Assembly (NCBI GenBank): GCA_934465125.1
Contig: CAKSKO010000017.1
Location: 1-11,051 of the forward strand
Length of the DNA stretch: 11,051 bases
Source of the DNA: an uncultured Eubacteriales bacterium
Lineage (GTDB): Bacteria; Bacillota; Clostridia; Oscillospirales; Acutalibacteraceae
Direction of reading: 5' to 3'
Numbering within the stretch: position 1 is the stretch's first letter; every line of letters starts with the position of its first letter. The notes under the pieces were generated by a model that was not told the origin of the DNA, made no database searches, and worked only from the letters and a program-made list of their open reading frames with translations. Below, one piece after another: positions 1-6,224 of this stretch. The position numbers and the translations under genes were made by a program.

Positions 1-53
1 AGAAGAGGAATAATAAAGCTTGAAAAGGAATATAAATTCTGGGGTTGATAAAA
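1..53 (+). other. Possible tail of an upstream gene plus leader of the topoisomerase gene
   Basis: All three forward frames are open at the left edge. They close at TAA 11-13 (reading E-E-E then stop), at TGA 21-23, or at TGA 46-48. Topoisomerase A-subunit genes of this type often follow their B-subunit gene, so this may be the last codons of a parE/gyrB-like gene. The frame and the product cannot be decided from so few bases. The run GGGG at 41-44 may serve as a weak ribosome binding site for the next gene. Confidence 0.3.
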
Positions 54-2294
54 ATGTCTCCAAAGAAACGGGGAAGCAGTAAAAAAACAACAATACAAAA
101 AATCAATGGTGTTATTAATGGTGCTGGAGAAGTTGTAGAGCAAAGGATTGTTCATACAATTGAACAAAATTATATGCCATATGCGATGAGCGTGATTTTG
201 TCACGTGCGATTCCGGAAATTGACGGGTTTAAGCCATCGCATAGAAAGCTTCTTTTTACGATGTATAAAATGGGATTATTGCATTCAGTGCGGACAAAAT
301 CTGCAAATATTGTGGGGCAGACGATGAAACTGAATCCGCATGGCGACGCTGCGATTTATGATACAATGGTGCGTTTGAGCCGAGGATATGAAGCGCTGTT
401 GCATCCATATATTGATTCTAAAGGGAATTTCGGAAAATTTTATTCTAGGGATATGGCATGGGCAGCTTCGAGATATACAGAAGCAAGACTTGATCCAATT
501 TGTAAGGAGCTTTTTAAAGATATTGATCAGGATACAGTAGATTTTGTAGACAATTATGATAATACCCTCAAGGAACCGTTGTTGCTTCCTGCTGCCTTTC
601 CTTCTATCCTTGTCAATGCAAATACTGGAATTGCAGTTGGAATGGCGAGTTCTATTTGTCCGTTTAATTTAAAGGAAGTCTGTCAGACTACCATCGCACT
701 GATGCGAGATCCTGAGCATGATATTGTATCTACCTTACTTGCACCGGATTTTGCAGGGGCTGGACAGATTATATACGACAGAAAGGCAATTCAAAATATT
801 TATAAAACAGGTCGCGGCGGAATTAAAGTCCGTTCTCGGTATTTATATGATCCATCGGTAAATTGTATTGATATTACAAGTATTCCTCCAACAACGACAA
901 CAGAAGCCATTATCGAAAAGGTAATAGATTTGGTAAAACAGGGAAAGGTAAAAGAAATAGCTGATATCAGAGACGAGACGGGGCTAACTGGGCTTAAGAT
1001 TACGATTGACTTAAAGCGCAATGTAAATCCCGATAAATTAATGCAAAAGCTTTTTCGCATGACGACTCTTGAAGACACCTTTTCTTGTAATTTTAATGTC
1101 TTAATTGCAGGGGTACCGCGTGTTCTGGGAGTAAAAGAACTGCTGTTAGAATGGATCGCATTTCGGATGGAATGTGTCAAAAGACGGACTCATTTTGATT
1201 TACAAAAAAAGAACGAAAAACTTCATTTGTTGGAAGGTCTTAAAAAGATTTTACTTGATATTGATAAAGCGATCAAAATCATTCGTCAAACAGAGGAAGA
1301 ATCGGAGGTTATCCCGAATCTTATGATTGGCTTTGGAATTGATCAGACTCAAGCGGAATATGTAGCAGAGATTAAACTTCGTCATTTAAACCGTGAATAT
1401 ATACTAAAGCGAACAAATGAAATAGAGGATCTCCAGAATGCAATTGCAGAGCTAAAGAGTATTTTAGAAAGCAAAACGAAAGTTAAGAAAATCATTATTT
1501 CAGAGTTGATGGAAATCGAAAAAAAATATGGCCAGCCGCGAAAAAGTATGCTTTTATATCTAGATGAAATTGAAGAAGAAAAGATAGAAGAGGAAATTCC
1601 CGACTATCCTGTTACACTATTCTTAACAAAAGAAGGGTATTTTAAAAAGATTACGCTACAGTCTCTAAGAATGAACTCAGAGCAAAAGTTAAAAAATGAT
1701 GATGAAATTTTGCAGGTGATTGACAGTACAAATGGATCTCATCTTTTGTTTTTTACAAATTTATGCAAGGTATATAAAGCAAAAACAGCAGACTTTTCTG
1801 ATACAAAAGCAAGTGTATTGGGTGAATATATTCCTGCAAAACTTATGATGGAAGAATCTGAAAAGATAGTCTGTATGGTATGTACGAAGGACTATTGCGG
1901 TACAATGTTGTTTTTCTTTGAGAATGGAAAGGTGTCAAAGGTTTCTTTGGCAGCATATGAGACCAAAACCAACAGAAAAAAATTAGTGGGAGCATATTCT
2001 GATAAATCACCTTTGGTTTTTGCTTGTTTTCAAGACAAGGAAGAAGAATATTTGTTATCTTCTTCATCGGGGCGGGTACTACTGCTACAAACAGGCGCCA
2101 TTTCTTTAAAAACAACAAGAAATACACAAGGGGTTGCTGTGATGACCTTAAAACGAGGGCATCGCTTACTAAGTGTCACAAGGTATCAAAAAGACGATCT
2201 TATTAATCCAAACAGGTATCGTACCAAAAATCTTCCCGCTCTCGGTGCGATATTAAGAGAACAAGATTCTGCGCAAGAACAGCTCAAGCTTTAG
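54..2294 (+). CDS. parC: Type IIA DNA topoisomerase A subunit (ParC/GyrA-like, divergent Clostridia-type paralogue)
   Basis: This is the DNA breakage-reunion subunit of a type IIA topoisomerase, which acts with an ATPase B subunit to decatenate or relax DNA. From ATG 54 it has 746 residues. The breakage-reunion domain starts near residue 30 (N-Y-M-P-Y-A-M-S, then R-A-I-P-E-I-D-G-F-K-P-S-H-R-K). The catalytic tyrosine is Tyr141 in A-A-S-R-Y-T-E-A-R-L. The coiled-coil gate is near residues 380-500, with E-I-K-L-R-H-L-N-R-E-Y-I as its tower motif. The C-terminal part has degenerate beta-pinwheel repeats and no Q-R-R-G-G-K-G GyrA box, so a topoisomerase IV role is more likely than gyrase. The quinolone-pocket loop reads K-L-N-P-H-G-D-A-A-I-Y-D, with Ala99 where E. 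coli GyrA has Ser83 and Asp103 where it has Asp87. An in-frame TTG at 45 could add three residues, but GGGG at 41-44 is spaced for ATG 54. It is shorter than the usual 800-plus residues. Confidence 0.9.
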   Translation: MSPKKRGSSKKTTIQKINGVINGAGEVVEQRIVHTIEQNYMPYAMSVILSRAIPEIDGFKPSHRKLLFTMYKMGLLHSVRTKSANIVGQTMKLNPHGDAAIYDTMVRLSRGYEALLHPYIDSKGNFGKFYSRDMAWAASRYTEARLDPICKELFKDIDQDTVDFVDNYDNTLKEPLLLPAAFPSILVNANTGIAVGMASSICPFNLKEVCQTTIALMRDPEHDIVSTLLAPDFAGAGQIIYDRKAIQNIYKTGRGGIKVRSRYLYDPSVNCIDITSIPPTTTTEAIIEKVIDLVKQGKVKEIADIRDETGLTGLKITIDLKRNVNPDKLMQKLFRMTTLEDTFSCNFNVLIAGVPRVLGVKELLLEWIAFRMECVKRRTHFDLQKKNEKLHLLEGLKKILLDIDKAIKIIRQTEEESEVIPNLMIGFGIDQTQAEYVAEIKLRHLNREYILKRTNEIEDLQNAIAELKSILESKTKVKKIIISELMEIEKKYGQPRKSMLLYLDEIEEEKIEEEIPDYPVTLFLTKEGYFKKITLQSLRMNSEQKLKNDDEILQVIDSTNGSHLLFFTNLCKVYKAKTADFSDTKASVLGEYIPAKLMMEESEKIVCMVCTKDYCGTMLFFFENGKVSKVSLAAYETKTNRKKLVGAYSDKSPLVFACFQDKEEEYLLSSSSGRVLLLQTGAISLKTTRNTQGVAVMTLKRGHRLLSVTRYQKDDLINPNRYRTKNLPALGAILREQDSAQEQLKL

Positions 2295-2321
2295 TTGAAT
2301 TTTTGAAATAGGAGTGCTGGT

Positions 2322-3134
2322 ATGCGAAAAAAAAATCTTATTATAGATACAATTAAAGGAATTGTTATTGGCGCTTCTATGCTGATTCCAGGAGTTAGCG
2401 GAGGAACCATTGCAATTATATTAAATGTTTACGATGATCTTATTTCGTCGATCAGTTCCTTTTTTAAAGAGACAAAAGAGAGCATTATCACACTTTTGAC
2501 AGTCGGCGGCGGTGCAGTTGTCGGAATTATATTATTTTCGAAAGCAATTTTATTTGTTACGAATACATTCCGTATGCCGATGATGTTTTTATTTTTGGGT
2601 GCGGCACTTGGCAGCGTTCCGATGCTTTATAGGAAAGCACAAATAAAGAAATTTTCCTTTTCAGTGTTACTGTACCCAACTTTGGGCGCACTTTTGGTTT
2701 TACTGATTGAGATGATCCCTCAGAATGCGTTAAAAATCGATCAAAATGCTGGGATTATTTCCTACATCATTTTAGTTGCAGCGGGGATAGTCCTATCTGT
2801 GGCGCTTGTGTTGCCCGGTATTAGTGTTTCCTATATGCTTTTAATTTTAGGAATCTATGAAACAACTCTAACCGCGATTGAACAGATGCAGATTGCTTTT
2901 TTGGTTGCGCTTGTATTTGGTGTTGCACTGGGAATTTGCCTTTCTACAAGGCTACTTGAAAAAGCAATGAAGAATTATCCACAGGCAACATATCTCTTGA
3001 TTATTGGGTTTGTTTTAGTATCTTTAAGAGAGATTTTTCCCGGATTACCGAACGGGATAGAAATTTTAACCTGCTTTTTAACGTTTGGTGCAGGACTCGT
3101 TGGCATCTTATATTTATCGAGATATTCCGATTGA
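2322..3134 (+). CDS. popT: DUF368 family polyprenyl-phosphate transporter (PopT-like)
   Basis: This is a 270-residue integral membrane protein with the DUF368 hallmark near its N-terminus: G-I-V-I-G-A-S-M-L-I-P-G-V-S-G-G-T followed by a conserved N-V-Y-D-D-L-I. A second half-repeat occurs near residues 155-180 (S-V-A-L-V-L-P-G-I-S-V-S-Y, then L-G-I-Y-E-T), which implies the inverted-repeat fold of this family. About eight hydrophobic segments are visible. DUF368 proteins have been assigned as flippases that return undecaprenyl phosphate across the membrane for reuse in cell-wall synthesis; that role is carried over from the family. The start at ATG 2322 is supported by AGGAG at 2309-2313. The gene begins 27 nt after the topoisomerase stop, so the two are probably co-transcribed. 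Codons 2-5 contain a run of nine A (2327-2335). It ends in TGA, the only unambiguous TGA terminator of a complete gene in this window. No convincing terminator follows. Confidence 0.85.
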   Translation: MRKKNLIIDTIKGIVIGASMLIPGVSGGTIAIILNVYDDLISSISSFFKETKESIITLLTVGGGAVVGIILFSKAILFVTNTFRMPMMFLFLGAALGSVPMLYRKAQIKKFSFSVLLYPTLGALLVLLIEMIPQNALKIDQNAGIISYIILVAAGIVLSVALVLPGISVSYMLLILGIYETTLTAIEQMQIAFLVALVFGVALGICLSTRLLEKAMKNYPQATYLLIIGFVLVSLREIFPGLPNGIEILTCFLTFGAGLVGILYLSRYSD

Positions 3135-3237
3135 TTTTGCAACACTTTTTTACCGCATTGAGATGCTTTAAGAAGGTACAAATATAGAATTGTCATTTCG
3201 TTCGATTTTAGAAGCATTTCTAGGAGAGTTTTGTGAG

Positions 3238-3265
3238 AATATTTTATAAAATATTTATAAAATAT
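3238..3265. repeat. AT-only palindrome overlapping a tandem 11-bp direct repeat
   Basis: Positions 3238-3255 read AATATTTTATAAAATATT, a perfect 18-bp palindrome. The 11-mer TTATAAAATAT occurs at 3244-3254 and again, immediately adjacent, at 3255-3265, so the copies are about one helical turn apart. The element sits just upstream of the candidate deoB promoter. It could be an operator, an UP-like element, a curved or easily melted segment, or a chance product of AT richness. The repeats themselves are read directly from the sequence; any regulatory role is inference. Confidence 0.6.
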
Positions 3266-3275
3266 CAATTTATGT

Positions 3276-3307
3276 TTGTTTTTCGTAGAATTTTGTGTTA
3301 ATATAAA
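3276..3307 (+). promoter_or_regulatory. Candidate promoter for the deo/nup operon
   Basis: TTGTTT at 3276-3281 resembles a sigma-A -35 box. It is followed after 16 nt by TTAATA (3298-3303), which runs into TATAAA (3302-3307) as possible -10 boxes. Start of transcription near 3312 would give a leader of about 65 nt before the deoB start codon. The match is moderate in a very AT-rich background, so the call is tentative. Confidence 0.35.
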
Positions 3308-3361
3308 ATTGGTGATTTATAGAAAATACAGTTGGATGGTATCGTTGTAATAACAATGTAT

Positions 3362-3367
3362 AAAGGA
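3362..3367 (+). promoter_or_regulatory. Ribosome binding site that fixes the deoB start
   Basis: AAAGGA lies 9 nt before ATG 3377. The frame is open upstream to ATG 3332 and ATG 3356, but neither has a comparable site. Only the 3377 start gives the conserved N-terminus (M-K-R-V-F-L-I-V-L-D-S-F-G-I-G) seen in phosphopentomutases. Confidence 0.7.
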
Positions 3368-3376
3368 TGGATAAGA

Positions 3377-4549
3377 ATGAAAAGGGTTTTTTTAATTGTT
3401 CTTGACAGCTTTGGCATAGGAGAAATGCCAGACGCAGCTGCTTACGGGGATATTGGAAGCAATACAATCGCTGCGGTTGCGAATAGAGACTGTTTTGACA
3501 TGAAGAATATGAAACGGTTTGGGCTGTTTAATATTGATGGAGTAACTTGTAAAGAGAAAGAGCAGTACCCAATAGGTGCATTTGGGCGTATGGCAGAAGT
3601 ATCAAAAGGGAAAGATACAACGATTGGCCATTGGGAGATTGCAGGAATTCAATCCCCAAAGCCACTTCCTACTTTTCCAAACGGATTTCCAGCAGAAGTA
3701 ATTGAAAAATTTGAAAAACTAACAGGGCGCAAGGTATTATGCAATAAGCCATATTCGGGGACAAACGTGTTACTCGATTACGGCAAGGAACATATTGAGA
3801 CCGGATCGTTAATCGTTTATACCTCTGCCGACAGTGTTTTTCAAATAGCGGCGCATGAAGATATTGTACCAGTAGAGGAGTTATATCATTACTGTAATCT
3901 GGCAAGAGAGATGCTTGTTGGAGAATATGGTGTGGGAAGAGTAATCGCAAGACCTTTTGTTGGGCAATTCCCAGACTTTAAGCGGACAAGTAACCGTCAT
4001 GATTTTTCTCTTCAGCCACCGCATACAACAATGCTCGATCAGCTTCTAGAGAGCGGAAAAGATGTCATTGCGGTAGGAAAGATTAATGACATCTTTGCTG
4101 GAAAAGGGATTAGCAGCTTTGTAAGAACGAAGAATAATAACGATGGAATGGAAAAGACGATTGAAATTTCAAAACAAGATTTTGAAGGGCTTTGTTTTGT
4201 TAATCTCGTCGACTTTGATATGCTGTATGGACATCGAAATGATGCAGATGGGTACGCAAAGGCACTTACTGCATTTGATCAACAGATAGTGGAATTGATT
4301 TCGCATATGAAAGAGGATGATATTTTAATGATAACAGCCGATCATGGTTGTGACCCAACAACTGCTTCGACTGATCACTCTCGGGAATATACCCCTCTTG
4401 TTATGGTCGGAAAGCATATTAAACCTGGTGTAAATCTTGGAACTAGAAACAGCTTTTCTGATATTGCTGCGACGATTCTTGAATATTTTGCTATTGAGCA
4501 AAAAACAAAAGGGCAATCTTTTCTTGATAAGGTAATGGTGTATGAGTAA
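3377..4549 (+). CDS. deoB: Phosphopentomutase
   Basis: This cytosolic alkaline-phosphatase-superfamily enzyme interconverts ribose- or deoxyribose-1-phosphate with the 5-phosphate. It links nucleoside phosphorolysis (DeoD) to central metabolism and to DeoC. From ATG 3377 it has 390 residues, normal for the family. Visible two-metal ligands are Asp10 (V-L-D-S-F-G-I-G), Asp281 and His286 (D-M-L-Y-G-H-R-N-D), Asp322 and His323 (T-A-D-H-G-C-D-P-T), and His334 (T-D-H-S-R-E-Y). Their order and spacing match the Bacillus enzyme. The phosphorylated threonine should be Thr81 in G-K-D-T-T-I-G-H-W-E. It is the first gene of the nucleoside cluster, and its last 8 nt overlap the start of the next gene (ATGAGTAA), which suggests translational coupling. 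Nothing in the sequence suggests inactivation. An ATG at 3332 is in frame but would add an unconserved 15-residue extension. Confidence 0.96.
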   Translation: MKRVFLIVLDSFGIGEMPDAAAYGDIGSNTIAAVANRDCFDMKNMKRFGLFNIDGVTCKEKEQYPIGAFGRMAEVSKGKDTTIGHWEIAGIQSPKPLPTFPNGFPAEVIEKFEKLTGRKVLCNKPYSGTNVLLDYGKEHIETGSLIVYTSADSVFQIAAHEDIVPVEELYHYCNLAREMLVGEYGVGRVIARPFVGQFPDFKRTSNRHDFSLQPPHTTMLDQLLESGKDVIAVGKINDIFAGKGISSFVRTKNNNDGMEKTIEISKQDFEGLCFVNLVDFDMLYGHRNDADGYAKALTAFDQQIVELISHMKEDDILMITADHGCDPTTASTDHSREYTPLVMVGKHIKPGVNLGTRNSFSDIAATILEYFAIEQKTKGQSFLDKVMVYE

Positions 4550-5267
4550 AGAGATTAAGCTTTCCAAAGAGATAGTTTCAGTTTGGGCGAAAAAAATTAT
4601 TATAGCTTTTTTTGGAGTAGCATTTATCGGCTTTGCTATCGCATTTAATGCTTCAGCATTCATGGGAAATGATCCGCTTTCAGTATTTTTTGACGGAGTC
4701 CGCTCTGTCATGTATCAACTAACAGGGATTAACAATCTAGGCCTTGCTACAAATATTGTTAATTACACTTTAATGGTGATTATCTTCTTTATCGCACGAA
4801 AATATATTAATATTGGGACTTTTATTTATACGTTGCCGCTTGGAAGTTTTGTTCAGCTTGGCTTCAAAATTTTTGGTGTGCTTCATATTCCAACAGATGT
4901 AATCGGGTGGCAGATTTTTTCTTTTCTGCTAGGTTGTTTTATGCTATTTTTAGGAATTGCGATTTTTATCGCAGTTGATATAGGGCTCGACCCGTGGACA
5001 GCTTTGACGATGTTTATAGGAGAGAAGATCCATAAGTCGTTTCGGCTTGTAAAAGTTTGTTTGGATATTACAACGTTAGTAATTGGATTTTTTATGGGAG
5101 GACGGTTTGGTCCGGCAACAATTTTTGCTGCAATTGCAGGTGGACCATCGATTCAAAAATTTTCAGAAATCCTTGATCGAACGCTTCTCAAAGCGCTGAA
5201 AATTAATAAACCTAAAATATCAGACGTAAATAGTCAGGAAATGTGTAAAGATAAAGAAAGTAATTAG
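4542..5267 (+). CDS. YczE/YitT-type multi-pass membrane protein
   Basis: This is a 241-residue membrane protein with about five hydrophobic segments and a charged, hydrophilic tail after about residue 205. Motifs typical of the YczE/YyaS/YitT group are visible: F-M-G-N-D-P-L-S-V-F-F-D-G near residue 40, G-L-D-P-W-T-A-L-T near 150, and G-G-R-F-G-P-A-T-I-F near 185 with a following G-G-P-S-I-Q-K-F. The biochemical function of this group is largely unknown. The start is supported by TAAGGT at 4528-4533, 8 nt upstream. It overlaps the end of deoB by 8 nt, so its synthesis is probably coupled to that of phosphopentomutase. Its place inside a nucleoside-use operon suggests transport or efflux of a nucleoside, base or related metabolite, but the sequence does not prove this. 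Confidence 0.75.
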   Translation: MSKEIKLSKEIVSVWAKKIIIAFFGVAFIGFAIAFNASAFMGNDPLSVFFDGVRSVMYQLTGINNLGLATNIVNYTLMVIIFFIARKYINIGTFIYTLPLGSFVQLGFKIFGVLHIPTDVIGWQIFSFLLGCFMLFLGIAIFIAVDIGLDPWTALTMFIGEKIHKSFRLVKVCLDITTLVIGFFMGGRFGPATIFAAIAGGPSIQKFSEILDRTLLKALKINKPKISDVNSQEMCKDKESN

Positions 5268-5360
5268 ACAAGCGGTATAACTATTAATAAAATTTAATAT
5301 AATTGAGTTATTTGATCTGGTTTTTCATTAAGCAGCAGCTATTTTTTAGTAAAGGTTGTT

Positions 5361-5366
5361 TATAAT
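5361..5366 (+). promoter_or_regulatory. Candidate -10 box of an internal promoter for deoD and the transporter genes
   Basis: A perfect TATAAT occurs here in the only long gap inside the cluster. No good -35 box is found 16-18 nt upstream (the sequence there is GCTATT or CTATTT). An activator or a weak promoter would be needed. If used, it would leave a leader of roughly 75 nt and let deoD, the transporter and deoC be expressed apart from deoB. Confidence 0.3.
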
Positions 5367-5435
5367 AAGAGTGTTCATTTACGGAATCTGTGTAGCTTGA
5401 AAGGATTCAGTAATGTCCAATATCTAAAAATTTAT

Positions 5436-5441
5436 GGGAGG
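5436..5441 (+). promoter_or_regulatory. Ribosome binding site that fixes the deoD start
   Basis: GGGAGG lies 8 nt before ATG 5450 but only 2 nt before the in-frame ATG 5444. Spacing therefore favours 5450 as the true start. Confidence 0.75.
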
Positions 5442-5449
5442 TTATGAAT

Positions 5450-6160
5450 ATGGCAAATACCCCTACGCCACACAATGCTGCAAACTTAGGTGATATCGCC
5501 AAGACTGTTTTAATGCCGGGAGATCCGCTTAGAGCGAAGTTTATTGCGGAGAATTTTTTAGAGGATGTAACATGCTTTAATACAGTACGAAATATGCTCG
5601 GATTTACTGGAAAATACAGAGGAAAAGAAGTTTCTGTGATGGGAGGTGGAATGGGAATTCCGTCGGTTGGAATTTACACATACGAATTGTTCTCATTCTA
5701 CGAGGTTGAAAATATTATCCGTATCGGAACAGCTGGAAGTATTGACGATAAAGTCAATTTAAGGGATGTTGTAATCGGATTAGGGGCTTGCACCAATTCC
5801 AATTATGCTGCGCAGTATCACTTGCCAGGGACTTTTGCACCTGTTGCAAGCTATGATCTTGTAGAGCGTGCAGTTGAGTCTGCAAGAAAGCAGAATATTA
5901 ATACTGTGGTTGGAAATATCCTCTCTTCAGATACCTTTTATGATGACGATGAAACTGCATTACTGAAATGGAAGAAGATGGGGGTTTTGGCTGTTGAAAT
6001 GGAAGCGGCAGCACTCTATATGAATGCAGCAAGAACAGGGAAAAAAGCGCTCTGTATGCTAACGATTTCTGATTGTCCATTAAAGGGATTATCATTGCCA
6101 GCAGAGGAAAGACAAACTGGTTTTACTGAAATGATGAAAATTGCATTGGAATTGGCATAA
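5450..6160 (+). CDS. deoD: Purine nucleoside phosphorylase, DeoD type
   Basis: This cytosolic enzyme uses phosphate to split purine ribo- and deoxyribonucleosides into free base and (deoxy)ribose-1-phosphate, the substrate of DeoB. It has 236 residues from ATG 5450, close to the 239 of the E. coli hexameric enzyme. Conserved features are T-P-H near the N-terminus (His8), V-L-M-P-G-D-P-L-R-A-K with Gly24 and Arg28 for phosphate, G-M-G-I-P-S with I-Y-T-Y-E-L, I-R-I-G-T-A-G-S-I, V-E-M-E-A-A-A-L-Y (Glu183, Met184, Glu185 for the ribose), and T-I-S-D-C with the catalytic Asp208. Arg221 matches the E. coli catalytic Arg217. All residues I can align look intact. It sits between the YczE-like gene and the nucleoside-binding lipoprotein gene, as expected for a salvage operon. 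An alternative start at ATG 5444 adds only M-N. Confidence 0.96.
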   Translation: MANTPTPHNAANLGDIAKTVLMPGDPLRAKFIAENFLEDVTCFNTVRNMLGFTGKYRGKEVSVMGGGMGIPSVGIYTYELFSFYEVENIIRIGTAGSIDDKVNLRDVVIGLGACTNSNYAAQYHLPGTFAPVASYDLVERAVESARKQNINTVVGNILSSDTFYDDDETALLKWKKMGVLAVEMEAAALYMNAARTGKKALCMLTISDCPLKGLSLPAEERQTGFTEMMKIALELA

Positions 6161-6171
6161 TAGTAAGTGAG

Positions 6172-6187
6172 TATTCTGAAAAGAATA
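6172..6187 (+). promoter_or_regulatory. GAAA-capped hairpin downstream of deoD
   Basis: TATTCT (6172-6177), GAAA (6178-6181) and AGAATA (6182-6187) form a perfect 6-bp stem with a GNRA tetraloop, 11 nt after the deoD stop. The stem has one G-C pair and no T tract follows, so it is not a standard terminator. It could protect the deoD 3' end or act in mRNA processing, or it may be chance. Confidence 0.35.
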
Positions 6188-6224
6188 GAACAGAAAACTA
6201 TTATTAAAAAATGGAGGAGAATGA

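Larger units (their letters stand above)
3135..3376. other. AT-rich intergenic region between popT and deoB
   Basis: These 242 nt hold no supportable gene. A weak hairpin lies at 3206-3225 (TTTTAGAA, loop GCAT, TTCTAGGA, with two G-U pairs). It is followed at 3229-3232 by only a short T run, so it is a poor terminator candidate for the upstream operon. Next come an AT-only palindrome with tandem repeats (3238-3265), a possible promoter (3276-3307), and the deoB leader with its ribosome binding site. The region probably separates two transcription units. Confidence 0.6.
5268..5449. other. Intergenic leader between the YczE-like gene and deoD
   Basis: About 180 nt hold no gene. The first part (5277-5311) contains a loose AT-rich inverted repeat (ATAACT with AGTTAT, ATTAA with TTAAT) that is too weak and lacks a suitable T tract for a confident terminator. 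A TATAAT lies at 5361-5366. TGAA-AGGA-TTCA at 5398-5409 is a minor inverted repeat that might be an operator half-site pair. I see no purine-riboswitch core. Confidence 0.5.

Noticed and set aside
800..1180. Reverse-strand open frame of 126 codons inside the topoisomerase gene, and the other reverse-strand frames
   Set aside because: They lie antisense to strongly conserved genes, lack convincing ribosome binding sites, and show no recognisable domains.
3132..3134. A genome-wide alternative code in which UGA is an amino acid (as in Gracilibacteria or SR1, where UGA is Gly)
   Set aside because: TGA ends the popT-like gene at a normal family length and is followed by non-coding AT-rich sequence. 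No other conserved gene in the window has an internal UGA, and tryptophan is encoded by TGG.
3332..3376. N-terminal extension of DeoB from ATG 3332
   Set aside because: The 15 extra residues are not part of the family's conserved N-terminus, and AAAGGA is correctly spaced only for ATG 3377.
5398..5409. TGAA-AGGA-TTCA as a DeoR-type operator
   Set aside because: Only four bases per half-site are symmetrical and the known operator cannot be matched with confidence. It is mentioned only in the leader description.
5268..5449. Purine riboswitch in the deoD leader
   Set aside because: The leader is long enough, but I could not find the conserved purine-aptamer core or its three-way junction pairing.
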